Shown: positions 46,156-56,411, numbered from the stretch's first letter. The stretch: DNA of 64,000 bases from Chryseobacterium paridis (GCF_016595215.1 NZ_JAENHK010000001.1:124001-188000); one strand, 5' to 3'. Numbers and translations: made by a program. Notes: generated by a model not told the origin, from the sequence alone.

Positions 46156-46959
46156 ATGAGATTGTATATACTCTTTTTTATTTTATTCACACAGTCTTTT
46201 TTCTTTTGTCAAGATACATCTACTAAAGTAGAAGATTCTCTCCAAAAGGTAAGAGAAATAGAGTACATGAAAAGATATCAAGAGAGACTAAAATATTTTA
46301 GAAAACAATGCAGTAGTGATTCAGTAAAAGCAGTTATCGATTCAAAGGTTGAAAATAAATATTTTATATACCTTATTGCTCCAGGTGGAGATGATTTTCC
46401 TGCAAAAAAAGAACTTGGAGAAGCTTTAAAAAAATATAATATTATTTGGGGAGGAACTGTGATGGGTAGTGATATACCTTTACATTATACAGATAACTTA
46501 TGTTATCATCGATACATGAACTACTTTACAGAGAAAAATTTTGGTGAAGATTTTATTAATAACATTATAAAACAATCAATTTTAGAACATATTAATGAAA
46601 ATCTATCTTCAATTTTCGAATACAACGATCATACTTATTGGCTTTATGAAGGAACGCCTCAACCAGCGGACATTTTAATCAACGAATATTTTTTTAAAAA
46701 CTTCACATATCCACAAAGCTATAAATATTCAACACAAGAGAATCAATCATTTACTGAAGTTACATTAGAATTAGATGAAGAAAACTATACCTTAAAATTA
46801 GAAGGTTTAAATCATCATTTCGAGAATCAACAAAATGAACAGTTTATCCCTTATTTTGAAAAAAAAATTAGAAATTTTATTAAATCCAGTAAATTTGCAC
46901 TTTCAAGGCAAAACGTCCTGCGTGGTGTGAAAAAATCTTTTAAAATTTATTATAAATAA
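46156..46959 (+). CDS. Exported protein of unknown function
   Basis: A 267-residue protein with a signal peptide (1-18, ending FFFCQ). The mature part is Lys/Asn/Tyr/Glu-rich with no repeats and no membrane span. A central phrase APGGDDFPAKKELGEALKKYNIIWGG and a Tyr-rich end KSFKIYYK are visible, but I recognise no family. It is 5 nt from nadD and 5 nt from the DUF3817 gene, so it is probably read with them. Lower-GC, Asn-rich composition differs somewhat from nadD, which could hint at an acquired gene. Confidence 0.65.
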   Translation: MRLYILFFILFTQSFFFCQDTSTKVEDSLQKVREIEYMKRYQERLKYFRKQCSSDSVKAVIDSKVENKYFIYLIAPGGDDFPAKKELGEALKKYNIIWGGTVMGSDIPLHYTDNLCYHRYMNYFTEKNFGEDFINNIIKQSILEHINENLSSIFEYNDHTYWLYEGTPQPADILINEYFFKNFTYPQSYKYSTQENQSFTEVTLELDEENYTLKLEGLNHHFENQQNEQFIPYFEKKIRNFIKSSKFALSRQNVLRGVKKSFKIYYK

Positions 46960-46964
46960 TTAAA

Positions 46965-47306
46965 ATGAACTTCATCGAAAAATTTTTCTCAAAATATTCT
47001 CAGGAAAAAATCATCAAATGGTTTAAGCAAATTTGTGTAGCTGAAGCACTATCTTGTTTCTTACTTTATGGAGTTGCCATGATCTGGAAAAGATATGACG
47101 ACGAAGGATTATTACCTACGATTTTTATTATTGTTATAGGAAACATCCATGGCCTGTTTTTCACGATCTATCTTTTACTTTGCCTTCCTGTAAGAAAGAT
47201 TTTTAAGTGGGATGATGAAGATTTTGTCTTTGCATTGCTTTCCGCATTTTTCCCTTTTGCAACAATCTGGGTAGATAAAAAGCTAGCCCGTTTTGATAGA
47301 GAGTAA
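46965..47306 (+). CDS. DUF3817-like small membrane protein
   Basis: A 113-residue protein with three membrane helices (about 28-45, 52-76 and 86-105). The sequence has the DUF3817 pattern: VAEALSCFLLYGVAMIW, IGNIHGLFFTIYLLL and FFPFATIWVDKKLAR. Function is unknown. It ends the possible nadD transcript; a short terminator follows at 47312-47337. Confidence 0.75.
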   Translation: MNFIEKFFSKYSQEKIIKWFKQICVAEALSCFLLYGVAMIWKRYDDEGLLPTIFIIVIGNIHGLFFTIYLLLCLPVRKIFKWDDEDFVFALLSAFFPFATIWVDKKLARFDRE

Positions 47307-47311
47307 GAATT

Positions 47312-47337
47312 AAGGACTGGATTAGTCCTTTTTTTAT
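47312..47337 (+). terminator. Intrinsic terminator
   Basis: A 7-bp stem (47312-47318 with 47324-47330) followed by T-rich sequence, just past the DUF3817-like gene. The rest of the 384-nt gap 47307-47690 is AT-rich, with only the promoter at 47608-47639 evident. Confidence 0.7.
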
Positions 47338-47607
47338 TTTTAAGATTACTACAACAACTCATCAAAATTCTCGTGCCGTTTTTTTGGCAAACAGGACATT
47401 ACTCACCAATATTTGGAATTGAGGCGCTTCTATGTTGCTTCTTTTTATGTTAATTTCTTCTAATTTTTAGTTTCAATGTAATAACTTCTTTTGTTAAGTT
47501 GTCTAATAAATGAGTCAATTAAATTATATAAAAATTTTTAACTAAAATTTTATTAACTGAAAATCAATAAGTTAAAAATATTGTAAAAACTTTTTAAGTA
47601 CTTTGTA

Positions 47608-47639
47608 TTGCATAATACTAAATTTATTATATATCTTTG
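47608..47639 (+). promoter_or_regulatory. Candidate promoter of the tandem TonB-type barrel genes
   Basis: TTG (47608-47610), a 21-nt spacer and TATCTTTG (47632-47639) match the consensus. The start codon of the first barrel gene is 52 nt further on. Confidence 0.6.
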
Positions 47640-47690
47640 TAATGTTAAATAATAACAAATACAAGCTATTAACAAATAAAAAATAGAATC

Positions 47691-49952
47691 ATGAAAACGC
47701 CCACTCTCTTAGCAGCCTTATTTTTCACAGGATTTGTTTTTGCCCAACAGAAATCAGACACTCTAAAAACTAAAAATATAGAAGGTATTACTTTAAAGAA
47801 ACAAGTCTTCAAAAAACAAAGTGATCGCTTTATTTATGATGTTGCTTCTTCCCCAATTGCAAAAGGAACGAACACATTCAACCTTCTAAAACAAACTCCA
47901 ATGATTTCCAGTATTGATGGAAAAACATTGAAGATCATGGGAAAATCTGAAGTGGTCATTTACATCAACAATAAAAAATCTAATATGGATGCTGAGGCAT
48001 TAATTGAAATGCTTAAGAACACTCCTTCAGAAGACATCCAGAAAATTGAAGTTATCACAGTTCCTGGTAGTGAATTTCAAGTTGAATCGAATGATGGTGT
48101 CATCAATATTGTGATGAAAAAAAGCAGAAATAATGGTTATAACGGGACAGTAAAAATGCAGAATGAGCAGGCTTATTATAACAACCCTTCTGCAAGTGCA
48201 TCATTCAATTTGAGAAAAGATAAATTCGCCGTTAGTACCAATTTCAGTACAGGAAGCTGGACAGACAGAGAAAAGTATAGACTTTCAAACGGAAACTCCA
48301 CTTTCAAAAATGAATCTTTTGGATTCAATGATGATCCTAATAAAAATTTTGGAGGAAGCGTTAATGTTGATTACGAAATTAATAAAAAGCAAAGTTTAGG
48401 TTTCACATACAATATGAGATACAATAAAAGCTTTAATTCAATTTTAGATATCACCAATATTCAAAATGGAGTTTTGAAAAACAGAACTGTAAATGACGAG
48501 GATGCACAAACGAGAAACCATTCTTTTAATTTAAACTATGAAATCAAGACAGACTCATTGGGCAGTAAGTTGACTTCCAACATTTCTTACTTATGGTTCA
48601 ATAGAGATAAATACAGCATCAACGAAACATTCCCTTTTTATGACGCTGATAATAATAAATACGGAGCTTTTAAACAATGGGTTCCACAGATTATTAACAA
48701 TTACGCAGCCAATATAGATTATGTTAAAAAAACGGCGAAAGGGAATTCATGGTTAATGGGAATCAGTTATAATAACACTAAAACAGATAATGATACAAGA
48801 CAAGATGTTTATACAAAAGCCAGTAACAGTTTCGTAAACGATTTCGATCAGACCAATCATTTCATTTATAAAGAAAATATCCTGGGGCTTTACCTTACGT
48901 ACGAAAGAAAATTAAGCGAAAAAATATCCGGAAAAATAGGAACGCGTTATGAAATGACAAGAAGTACCGGAGAAATATTAGGAAAGACCGGATTTGACAG
49001 AAATTATAATAACCTACTTCCTTATCTTAATTTCAATTATGCTATCAATGCAGATAATAATATCACCTATACTTTTTCAAGCAGAATTAGAAGACCGAGA
49101 TTCTGGGAACTAAACCCATCCAGAACTTACTTCACACCAGATAATTACACCCAAAACAACCCGTTTGTTTTAGCTTCTAAATATTATAATCAGGAAATCA
49201 ATTATATGTTTAAGAATGCTTTTTATGCAAACCTAAGTTTTAATTATGTAGAAGATGCTTCAAACCAGGTTCCTTTACAGGGAACAGTAACAAAACCTCA
49301 AAAGGACGAAAATGGAAAAATAATACTTGATAATAGCGGAGATCCTATTATGGTTACCACAAAATTCCTAAGGTACATCAGAACCAATTATGGTAATAAC
49401 AAACAACTTGGTTTGACATTAGGAATGAACAAATCCTGGTTCAAAGACATCTGGACAACGAATTATTCTGTGAATTTAGCGTATGCTATGTATTCCGGTA
49501 CCGTATCTGAAGATCCAACATCAAGACCAGTTCCAGGACAAACAGAAGTACTTACCCCATATGTTATTGATGTAAAAAACTTCAATATTTCAGCACAGTT
49601 CAATAATACAATTCGCCTTTCTTCTAAAAAAGACTGGTTCCTGGGAGTTAATTATTTCTACGGAGGAAAAAGCCAGATAGAAATTGGAGAATTAGGAACC
49701 AGACAAAGTTTAGATCTTAATGTGAAAAAGATTATTAATAACTGGACTGTCCTAGTTGAAGTATATGATGTATTCAATCAAAACTTCAGTAAAATCAAAG
49801 GAGTTCAACCTGATGGAAGCTTTAACAATGTTACGAATTTTGAGTATCCAAGAATTTTCAGCGTAGGTGTTACATACAATTTTGGTAATCAAAAACTCAA
49901 AAAAACCAGAGAAATGAAATCAGCCAATGATGCTGTAAAATCAAGAACTTAA
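47691..49952 (+). CDS. TonB-dependent receptor-like outer membrane barrel (paralog 1)
   Basis: A 753-residue outer membrane protein. Signal (1-19), a short N-terminal segment (KNIEGITLKKQVFKKQSDRF), a plug-like domain (about 45-140) with LKQTPMISS and IEVITVPGSEF, and a barrel of about 22 strands ending SVGVTYNFGNQKLKK. It lacks the carboxypeptidase-regulatory-like domain found in the 59330-61696 receptor, and belongs to the OMP_b-brl_3-type family. No TonB box is clear. Close relative of the 50024-52324 gene, which follows after 71 nt. Substrate is unknown. Confidence 0.88.
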   Translation: MKTPTLLAALFFTGFVFAQQKSDTLKTKNIEGITLKKQVFKKQSDRFIYDVASSPIAKGTNTFNLLKQTPMISSIDGKTLKIMGKSEVVIYINNKKSNMDAEALIEMLKNTPSEDIQKIEVITVPGSEFQVESNDGVINIVMKKSRNNGYNGTVKMQNEQAYYNNPSASASFNLRKDKFAVSTNFSTGSWTDREKYRLSNGNSTFKNESFGFNDDPNKNFGGSVNVDYEINKKQSLGFTYNMRYNKSFNSILDITNIQNGVLKNRTVNDEDAQTRNHSFNLNYEIKTDSLGSKLTSNISYLWFNRDKYSINETFPFYDADNNKYGAFKQWVPQIINNYAANIDYVKKTAKGNSWLMGISYNNTKTDNDTRQDVYTKASNSFVNDFDQTNHFIYKENILGLYLTYERKLSEKISGKIGTRYEMTRSTGEILGKTGFDRNYNNLLPYLNFNYAINADNNITYTFSSRIRRPRFWELNPSRTYFTPDNYTQNNPFVLASKYYNQEINYMFKNAFYANLSFNYVEDASNQVPLQGTVTKPQKDENGKIILDNSGDPIMVTTKFLRYIRTNYGNNKQLGLTLGMNKSWFKDIWTTNYSVNLAYAMYSGTVSEDPTSRPVPGQTEVLTPYVIDVKNFNISAQFNNTIRLSSKKDWFLGVNYFYGGKSQIEIGELGTRQSLDLNVKKIINNWTVLVEVYDVFNQNFSKIKGVQPDGSFNNVTNFEYPRIFSVGVTYNFGNQKLKKTREMKSANDAVKSRT

Positions 49953-50023
49953 TTAATAAACCTCTCTAAGATTCTGTTTTAAGCCCCATTCAGAATCAAA
50001 ACCTCAACTTAAAAAATAAACTC

Positions 50024-52324
50024 ATGAAAACGCCACTACTCATTGCAGCCATATTTTTCAGCGGACTTGCTCTTGCTCAGGAAAAAAAATCAGACTCCGT
50101 AAAAACCAAAAACATAGAAGGGGTAACTTTAACAAAACAAGTATTCAAAAAACAAAGTGATCGTTTTGTCTATGATGTTGCTGCCTCCCCCGTTGCCAAA
50201 GGAAATACAACATTCGATATATTAAAGCAAACTCCCCTGCTTTCATCAACAGATGATAAAACTTTAAAAATCGCAGGAAAGAATAACGCCCTCATCTATA
50301 TTAACGGAAGAAAAACGAATATGGATGCAGAATCTCTTGTACAATTTTTAAAAAACACTCCTGCAGAAAACATTCAAAAGATTGAAGTTATTACCGTTCC
50401 AGGAAGTGAATATCAAGTAGAATCTTCGGATGGAATTATCAATATTGTTTTAAAGAAAAAAATGAGCGACGGACTGAATGGAAACATGAGAATGTCCAAC
50501 ACTCAAAATAAGTACAATGCAAGCTCAGCTAGTTTTTCAGTTAATTACAGAAAGGATAAATTAGGAATCAGTGCTAATCTGAATGGTGGTGAAAATATAG
50601 AACCACAATCTTATATTCTAAGAAATGGAACGGATAAATTAAAAAATGAATCTGTAGGTGATATAGATGATCCTAATAAAAACCTCGGAGGTTATCTTAA
50701 TATTGATTATCAATTAACAGAGAAAAGTAATTTAGCCTTATCATGGAACTCATGGGCAAATAAGAGTAATAACTCTACCATCGACCTGTTTAATACTTTA
50801 ACACAGCCAAATAAAAAGGGGATTACAGAAACAACACATACATGGACTAAAAATAGAGCTGACGGCAGAAACTACAATAATTCTGTAAACTTAAATTATG
50901 AGATAAAATTAGATTCACTTGGCAGTAAATTTAATGCTAATGCTGCATATCTTATATATAAGAGATTCCAGTTTGCAAAAAACAATACAATGCTACCAGA
51001 TAAGATGGGTGGTTATTCCACACCTGGGCAAACAATCACACAGGAAACACCACAGATTATCAACAACTTTTCAGGAACTATTGATTATATCCAGAAATTT
51101 AAAAATGACTTTACTCTTTCCTTAGGAGGAAACTTTAATAAAACCAAAACAAATAATGATACTAAAAACTTTACGTATCAGTTCATAGATGAAAATGGTA
51201 ACGAAATTAAGAATCCACCAGGTAAGCCTGATTTCAATCATTTCATTTATGACGAAAATATATATGGAGCCTATCTCACACTCGAAAAGAAATTTTCAGA
51301 TAAATTTTCAGGAAAAGTAGGAGCAAGGTATGAGATCACAAAAAGTTTAGGAACAGCAGATAACCCTACAAATACCATAGAAAGCCAAAAATATCAAAGA
51401 ATTGAGAGAGATTATAATAATTTCCTTCCGTATTTAAGCTTTAATTATGCTATTAATGATAAGAATAATATCTCTTATTCATTTTCAAGCAGAATGAGAA
51501 GACCAAGTTTCTGGGAACTGAATCCGGTAAGAAACTATATTACAGAATTTAATTATACGCAAAACAATCCATTTGTAAAAGCTTCTTCTACCTATAATCA
51601 GGAATTGACTTATATGTATAAAAATTCCTATTTCCTGATTTTGAATCACTCTTATTTTAAAGATCAGATTACTCAGGTTCCATTACAGGGCTTCATAAAA
51701 TCTGCAGATGGGAAAATAGGCACTCAAAATGTATTGCGTTATATCAGAACGAATTTTGGAGACAAACAGGAAATGTCTGCGATGGTTGGAATTCAAAAAA
51801 GCTTCTTTAAACAATATTTAACGTTGAACTTTAATGCAGGAGTTCAGCACAACATTAATAACGGATCATTAGCTGAGGATCCTACAAGTGGAGATACATT
51901 TGTAGACAAAGACGGAAAACCATTGGTGTATACTAATACTGTAAAATCAACAAGTATTGTAATTACAAGTAACAACACCATTCGTTTGGATAAGAAAAAA
52001 ACATGGTTCTTAGGTGTCAATTACTTCTTTGTTGATAAACAACAAATCGAATTAGGAATGTTAAAAAACCTAATGAGTCTGGATTTGAGCATCAAGAAAA
52101 ACTGGAATGATTGGACTTTTGCACTCAATGTAAATGATGTATTAAGAACGAACATCGTCGAAATAGAAGATTATCAGCCAAACGGAAATTACAATTATAT
52201 CCGAAACGACCAATATAGAAGAGGCATGACCCTAAGCATCACTTACAATTTTGGAAATCAAAAAGTGAAAAAAATCAGGGACATTGAAGGTGCCTCAGAC
52301 GCTATTAAAAGCAGAACAAGATAA
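50024..52324 (+). CDS. TonB-dependent receptor-like outer membrane barrel (paralog 2)
   Basis: A 766-residue protein with the same parts as the upstream gene: signal (1-19), a nearly identical segment KNIEGVTLTKQVFKKQSDRF, plug motif with IEVITVPGSEY, and a barrel with RRPSFWELNPVRNY and the end SITYNFGNQKVKK. Identity is high in the N-terminal 140 residues and drops in the extracellular loops, as expected after tandem duplication and divergence of ligand-binding parts. A terminator follows at 52361-52384. Confidence 0.88.
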   Translation: MKTPLLIAAIFFSGLALAQEKKSDSVKTKNIEGVTLTKQVFKKQSDRFVYDVAASPVAKGNTTFDILKQTPLLSSTDDKTLKIAGKNNALIYINGRKTNMDAESLVQFLKNTPAENIQKIEVITVPGSEYQVESSDGIINIVLKKKMSDGLNGNMRMSNTQNKYNASSASFSVNYRKDKLGISANLNGGENIEPQSYILRNGTDKLKNESVGDIDDPNKNLGGYLNIDYQLTEKSNLALSWNSWANKSNNSTIDLFNTLTQPNKKGITETTHTWTKNRADGRNYNNSVNLNYEIKLDSLGSKFNANAAYLIYKRFQFAKNNTMLPDKMGGYSTPGQTITQETPQIINNFSGTIDYIQKFKNDFTLSLGGNFNKTKTNNDTKNFTYQFIDENGNEIKNPPGKPDFNHFIYDENIYGAYLTLEKKFSDKFSGKVGARYEITKSLGTADNPTNTIESQKYQRIERDYNNFLPYLSFNYAINDKNNISYSFSSRMRRPSFWELNPVRNYITEFNYTQNNPFVKASSTYNQELTYMYKNSYFLILNHSYFKDQITQVPLQGFIKSADGKIGTQNVLRYIRTNFGDKQEMSAMVGIQKSFFKQYLTLNFNAGVQHNINNGSLAEDPTSGDTFVDKDGKPLVYTNTVKSTSIVITSNNTIRLDKKKTWFLGVNYFFVDKQQIELGMLKNLMSLDLSIKKNWNDWTFALNVNDVLRTNIVEIEDYQPNGNYNYIRNDQYRRGMTLSITYNFGNQKVKKIRDIEGASDAIKSRTR

Positions 52325-52360
52325 AAAACATTCATTTCTTCATATCAATTATTTTGTATT

Positions 52361-52390
52361 AACTCACTGATCTTTCAGTGAGTTTTTTAT
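52361..52390 (+). terminator. Intrinsic terminator of the tandem barrel genes
   Basis: A 10-bp stem (52361-52370 with 52375-52384), TCTT loop and T run, 37 nt past the second barrel gene. Confidence 0.85.
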
Positions 52391-52401
52391 CTTTATAACT
52401 T

Positions 52402-53253
52402 ATGAAAAAATTACTTATTGTTTTTGGCTGCTTGCTATTACTCTTATTTAATGGTTGTAAGAAAAAAACAATACAGCTTGGAAATAAGACCTCTTTCGAA
52501 AGTGAAGAAAACATTTCTTATGGTGATGATCCTGAACAAAAGTTAGATTTATATATTCCTGCCCATTCTAACTCAAAACCTGTTGTGTTTATAATGATAC
52601 ATGGTGGTGGATGGCGTAGTGGAAATAAATCTGAGCTCACATTTTTTACTTTACAAATGATGCAACAGCTTCCTAAAGCTATTTTTGCGAATATTAATTA
52701 CAGACTAGCATCCATCTCTCGTTTTGGCATCCCAAACCAAAGTGATGATATCAGCAAGGCCATTGAACATTTAGAAAAAATGTTAAAGTATAAACCAAGA
52801 TTTATACTTCTGGGAAACAGTGCTGGTGGTCATTTATCAATGCTTTATGCTTATCAATATGATCCATATAAAAAAGTAAAAGCCGTTATCAATATTGTAG
52901 GGCCTTCTGACCTGGCCGATCCTGCTTTTAAAACTTATTTTGATTATTCGTTTGTTGAAAACCATCTGGCAGATCCAAAAGTACTTCCTTCCGGTTTATC
53001 AATGGCAAATTTTATAAGTCCTGTTCGTTGGATCAATACAACCTCAGCTCCCACTTTTTCTTATTATGGTAAAAATGATCAGGTTATTCCGTTATCACAA
53101 AAAGTAATTTTAGATTCTGTCCTAAACAAAAACAATGTCTTTCATCAGTCTTTTGAATTTAATGGAGGGCATCTTGATTGGGATAAAGACAAGAATAATA
53201 CTTTCCTTATTAATAAAGTGGCTCAATTTATACAGGATCTGGATAAACAATAA
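52402..53253 (+). CDS. Lipoprotein alpha/beta-hydrolase (esterase)
   Basis: A 283-residue lipoprotein: signal with lipobox FNGC (Cys19), then an alpha/beta hydrolase. HGGGWRSG is the oxyanion motif, LGNSAGGHLSML the nucleophile elbow (Ser), YYGKNDQVIP has the Asp and NGGHLDW the His. The group is BD-FAE-like carbohydrate or carboxyl-ester esterases. It would face the periplasm or surface. It stands between two terminators and is likely monocistronic. Substrate cannot be told. Confidence 0.88.
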   Translation: MKKLLIVFGCLLLLLFNGCKKKTIQLGNKTSFESEENISYGDDPEQKLDLYIPAHSNSKPVVFIMIHGGGWRSGNKSELTFFTLQMMQQLPKAIFANINYRLASISRFGIPNQSDDISKAIEHLEKMLKYKPRFILLGNSAGGHLSMLYAYQYDPYKKVKAVINIVGPSDLADPAFKTYFDYSFVENHLADPKVLPSGLSMANFISPVRWINTTSAPTFSYYGKNDQVIPLSQKVILDSVLNKNNVFHQSFEFNGGHLDWDKDKNNTFLINKVAQFIQDLDKQ

Positions 53254-53278
53254 ACGCTTTGAACTTAATCAAAGCGTT
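53253..53278. terminator. Possible terminator between convergent genes
   Basis: A 10-bp stem (53253-53262 with 53269-53278) begins on the last base of the esterase stop codon. The T run is weak on the plus strand, better on the minus one, where the serine hydrolase gene ends 30 nt away. Confidence 0.65.
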
Positions 53279-53308
53279 CTATTTCAATTTATTGAGTTAT
53301 TTCTTTCC

Positions 53309-54520
53309 CTAATATTTCAATGCTTTTTTCGCTTCGAGTGCTGTAGTATTCAAAGTAGAAAGACATTTCGTGAAATTATTCATATTTCTTAAATCCCAGA
53401 AAGGAAGAAGAACGACTACTGAAAAATCCGTTTCAGGGTCATAAAGCATTGTGGAAAGGTACCCTTCCGTAGCACCATTATGCCCATATCCTACCCCCGG
53501 AACATAAGAGCATCCTAACCCGTAACCAGAAGTTGTGGCTGAGCCTTTACTCGTTTTCATCTGTTCTACGCTTGAAACATTAAGAACATTTTCTCCTTTC
53601 ATTATACTTCTTATATAGTCGGAGAGCATAACCATATTACCTACTCCATTTCCCTCTGCTACATGGGCACTTGCGTTCTTTTGATCTGTTATCTCATTAT
53701 GGTCAGCAAATTTAATAAAGCCCTTAACGTAAGGTATTACCAGGTTTTTGTCCGATGCTAATTCAGGAAATTTTATATCTAATGGAACTTTTGAAGATGG
53801 CCCCACGATTTTATCATACATATAGCTCCCATAAGTTTTAAACGAACCGGATTTCTGTGAATACACTCTCGAAATAATTTCTCCCAAAATAGAAAATCCG
53901 GTATTTGAATAATGATATACCGTATTGGGTAAACCATAAGTGAGATTATGGTCGGTAAGGATTTTCACATATTCACCTGTGGAAAATTGATGGTCAGGAA
54001 AGTTTTCCAACATATAATCCGTATAGGTTTCACCATTTACATTATATTGAGATGCATCATTTGTCACATCATAGACTCCGGCATTGTGCTGCAAAAGCTC
54101 TCGAATCGTGATCTGATCCTTATTCGGGAAATTCCACTCTGCAGTATTAGGAACATATGGAGTATTTGTTCCAGGTATATTGGCTGTAATTTTATCATCT
54201 AATTTCAACCATCCGTCCTGCATCATTTTTAAAATAGCTGTAGATGTAAAATTCTTGGTATTACTCGCAAAACGGAAATTGGTTTTCTTGCTTACAAGAG
54301 TACCATTACTTCCCGTTACTGTACTAAAGTATGTTCCTTTCGGTGAAACAATATAAACGCTTAATGAGGGAACATCTGTATTCAGTTCTTTCTGAAGATC
54401 AGCATGAATTCTCCTGATAGCAGCGTCAAGATCAGTTTGATATTCTTCAGCCTCATTATTCTTACACCCTAAGATGATTAGCAGGAACAATAAGATAGGT
54501 AAAAAATTGAGTGTTTTCAT
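53309..54520 (-). CDS. Serine hydrolase, beta-lactamase/DD-peptidase family, lipoprotein
   Basis: A 403-residue protein with a lipobox ILGC near residue 19. It is of the class C beta-lactamase-like serine hydrolase family: SNTK (SxxK with nucleophile Ser), YSNTGF (YxN) and GYGHNGATEGY (HxG). These act as peptidases or esterases on D-amino-acid or cell-wall-like substrates. The lipid anchor puts it in the envelope. The upstream gene starts 22 bases beyond its start, in the same direction, so the two may be read together. Confidence 0.88.
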   Translation of the reverse strand: MKTLNFLPILLFLLIILGCKNNEAEEYQTDLDAAIRRIHADLQKELNTDVPSLSVYIVSPKGTYFSTVTGSNGTLVSKKTNFRFASNTKNFTSTAILKMMQDGWLKLDDKITANIPGTNTPYVPNTAEWNFPNKDQITIRELLQHNAGVYDVTNDASQYNVNGETYTDYMLENFPDHQFSTGEYVKILTDHNLTYGLPNTVYHYSNTGFSILGEIISRVYSQKSGSFKTYGSYMYDKIVGPSSKVPLDIKFPELASDKNLVIPYVKGFIKFADHNEITDQKNASAHVAEGNGVGNMVMLSDYIRSIMKGENVLNVSSVEQMKTSKGSATTSGYGLGCSYVPGVGYGHNGATEGYLSTMLYDPETDFSVVVLLPFWDLRNMNNFTKCLSTLNTTALEAKKALKY

Positions 54521-54541
54521 GGTGTTATAGTTGGTTTAGTT

Positions 54542-56302
54542 TTATTCTGATTTCATGATCTCTGTTCTTTCTGAAATTCCATTGGCATTAAAAGCTTCAA
54601 TCTGAAAATAATAGGCATCTGTCCTATCTGCTCCAGTGAAAAAGTATTCATTTTTGCCATACACCATAATACTTCCGTACAATTTATCCGGAGATTTCCC
54701 CCAGTATATAACGTAACCATCTGCATCCTGATTTTGTTGCCATTTCATCCAAATGCTTCTTCTTTCTCCATATTTTTTTGCATCTGCACGTAGAGGAACA
54801 AAGTTCTGAACTTTTGAAGGTTGCTCTCCTCCTCCTTTTCCAAATACTCTAAATCCACTTAATGCAAATTTTCCTGTAGGCATTTTCAGATTCTCCATTT
54901 TTAGAAATCTTGCTTTTGCTGGTTTTTCAAGTTCTACGTAGTCATGGGGAACATCTTTGGTATTTTTACTTTTATCTACGATAACGGTCCATTTCTTTCC
55001 ATCATTTGAACCATAGATTTTGTATTGATGCATCATCCCCAGAGTCTTTCCCAGAAACTCCACATCCTGGTCTGCATAATTAATCTGAATGGCATTAATT
55101 GTGGAAACTTCACCCAGATCAGTCTGAAACCACTCACCGGAACTTCCAGTTTTAGCGCTCCAATAGGTTTTGATATCTTCATCTACTGCATAATTGGAAT
55201 GATAACCTCCTAAAGTGGATGAAACCTGAACCGGTTTATTATAATTCAGTAACATCCAGCCCGTGAAAAGACCTTTAGAGAAATCTTTACCCTGAGCATA
55301 TTGTGGAAGATAGGTAGGATAATCCCCATAAGATGTGTTACAATACATTACATCATCTTTATCAAAACCAGCAGGCCAGATTCCTAATCTTCTTTCAAAG
55401 TTATTTTTTGTGGAAATAAAAATCGTTGAAATATGCCACCAGTTTTTATAATTGTCTTCAAAGGTTGCCCCATGTCCTGCTCCTCTTGCAAAACCACCTG
55501 GTTTATAGGAGAATGGATTGTGTTGTTGGTATTCGAATCCTTCTAAAGGATTTTTGCTAACGTAAACTCCATCTGAGTAACCACTGAATTCAGTGGCAGG
55601 AGCACCGTACTGCATATAATATTTGTTGTTGTGTTTTGTCATCCAGGCTCCTTCAACAAAAGGCTGAAGAAAAACATTATCATTGTACTCACCAAAACGT
55701 TCCCAACCATGATCTTCAGGCTTCAATCTTAGAATTGGCTTTACAAAACCTTCAGATTGTAAGGTTTTAACTTTCACTTCAGTTCCTAACAAAGGCCACT
55801 CATTACTTGAACCCCAATACAAATACAGTTTGTTTTTATCTTCATCATAATGAAATGCAGGATCCCAGGCGCCAACTTTTAAAGTATCTACTGCAATTTT
55901 CCAATCATCTTTGGTAGGGTCTGTACTTTTCCAAATTGGAAAATCCTGCTCCCAGGTAGAACCAAAAACATATAAGGTATCTTTCATTGCCCAAACTGCA
56001 GGCGCATTAAGATCGTGAATATACTTATTATCCCTAAGAAACTTTCTCTTTACAAATTTCCAATCAAGCATATTATCACTGTACCAATAGCCCTCCTGAT
56101 TGGTTGAAAACAGAAAAAGTTTATTTTTAAAATTAACAATGACAGGATCAGCTGTAGCACGGTGTTTTCCTTGTTTTGAAAAAGACTCGAATGGGGTATA
56201 TCCGTAATCTATGTTGATGGGATTACAAAATGTTTTCTGTTGAGCATTCAAGCCAAATCCCAATACAATAAGGATTATAAAAAAATACTTCTGCATCTTC
56301 AT
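54542..56302 (-). CDS. GH43-type glycosidase with discoidin-like and Fn3-like C-terminal domains
   Basis: A 586-residue exported enzyme (signal 1-21, ending LNAQ). Residues about 25-340 form a five-blade GH43 propeller: ATADPVIVNFKNKLFLF contains the first catalytic Asp, GAWDPAFHYDEDKNKLYLYWG the second Asp and a Glu follows in the ATEFSGYSDGVYV blade. Residues about 365-485 resemble an F5/8 type C (discoidin) sugar-binding domain, and the last ~90 are Fn3-like. The start MKMQK has two adjacent options. It probably acts on arabinose- or xylose-containing polysaccharides outside the cell. Confidence 0.85.
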   Translation of the reverse strand: MKMQKYFFIILIVLGFGLNAQQKTFCNPINIDYGYTPFESFSKQGKHRATADPVIVNFKNKLFLFSTNQEGYWYSDNMLDWKFVKRKFLRDNKYIHDLNAPAVWAMKDTLYVFGSTWEQDFPIWKSTDPTKDDWKIAVDTLKVGAWDPAFHYDEDKNKLYLYWGSSNEWPLLGTEVKVKTLQSEGFVKPILRLKPEDHGWERFGEYNDNVFLQPFVEGAWMTKHNNKYYMQYGAPATEFSGYSDGVYVSKNPLEGFEYQQHNPFSYKPGGFARGAGHGATFEDNYKNWWHISTIFISTKNNFERRLGIWPAGFDKDDVMYCNTSYGDYPTYLPQYAQGKDFSKGLFTGWMLLNYNKPVQVSSTLGGYHSNYAVDEDIKTYWSAKTGSSGEWFQTDLGEVSTINAIQINYADQDVEFLGKTLGMMHQYKIYGSNDGKKWTVIVDKSKNTKDVPHDYVELEKPAKARFLKMENLKMPTGKFALSGFRVFGKGGGEQPSKVQNFVPLRADAKKYGERRSIWMKWQQNQDADGYVIYWGKSPDKLYGSIMVYGKNEYFFTGADRTDAYYFQIEAFNANGISERTEIMKSE

Positions 56303-56411
56303 AATTTTTACTTAAAACACAAATCTACTTAACTTTTTTCGGTTTTCTCTTATGTGTCATTTATGAACCTCATTGCTCGATCTTTCAAATTGGAACTGCA
56401 TAAAAACAAAA

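Noticed and set aside
47307..47607. Small gene or RNA in the 384-nt gap
   Set aside because: Only AT-rich sequence with a terminator at the start and a promoter near the end; no frame with plausible content.
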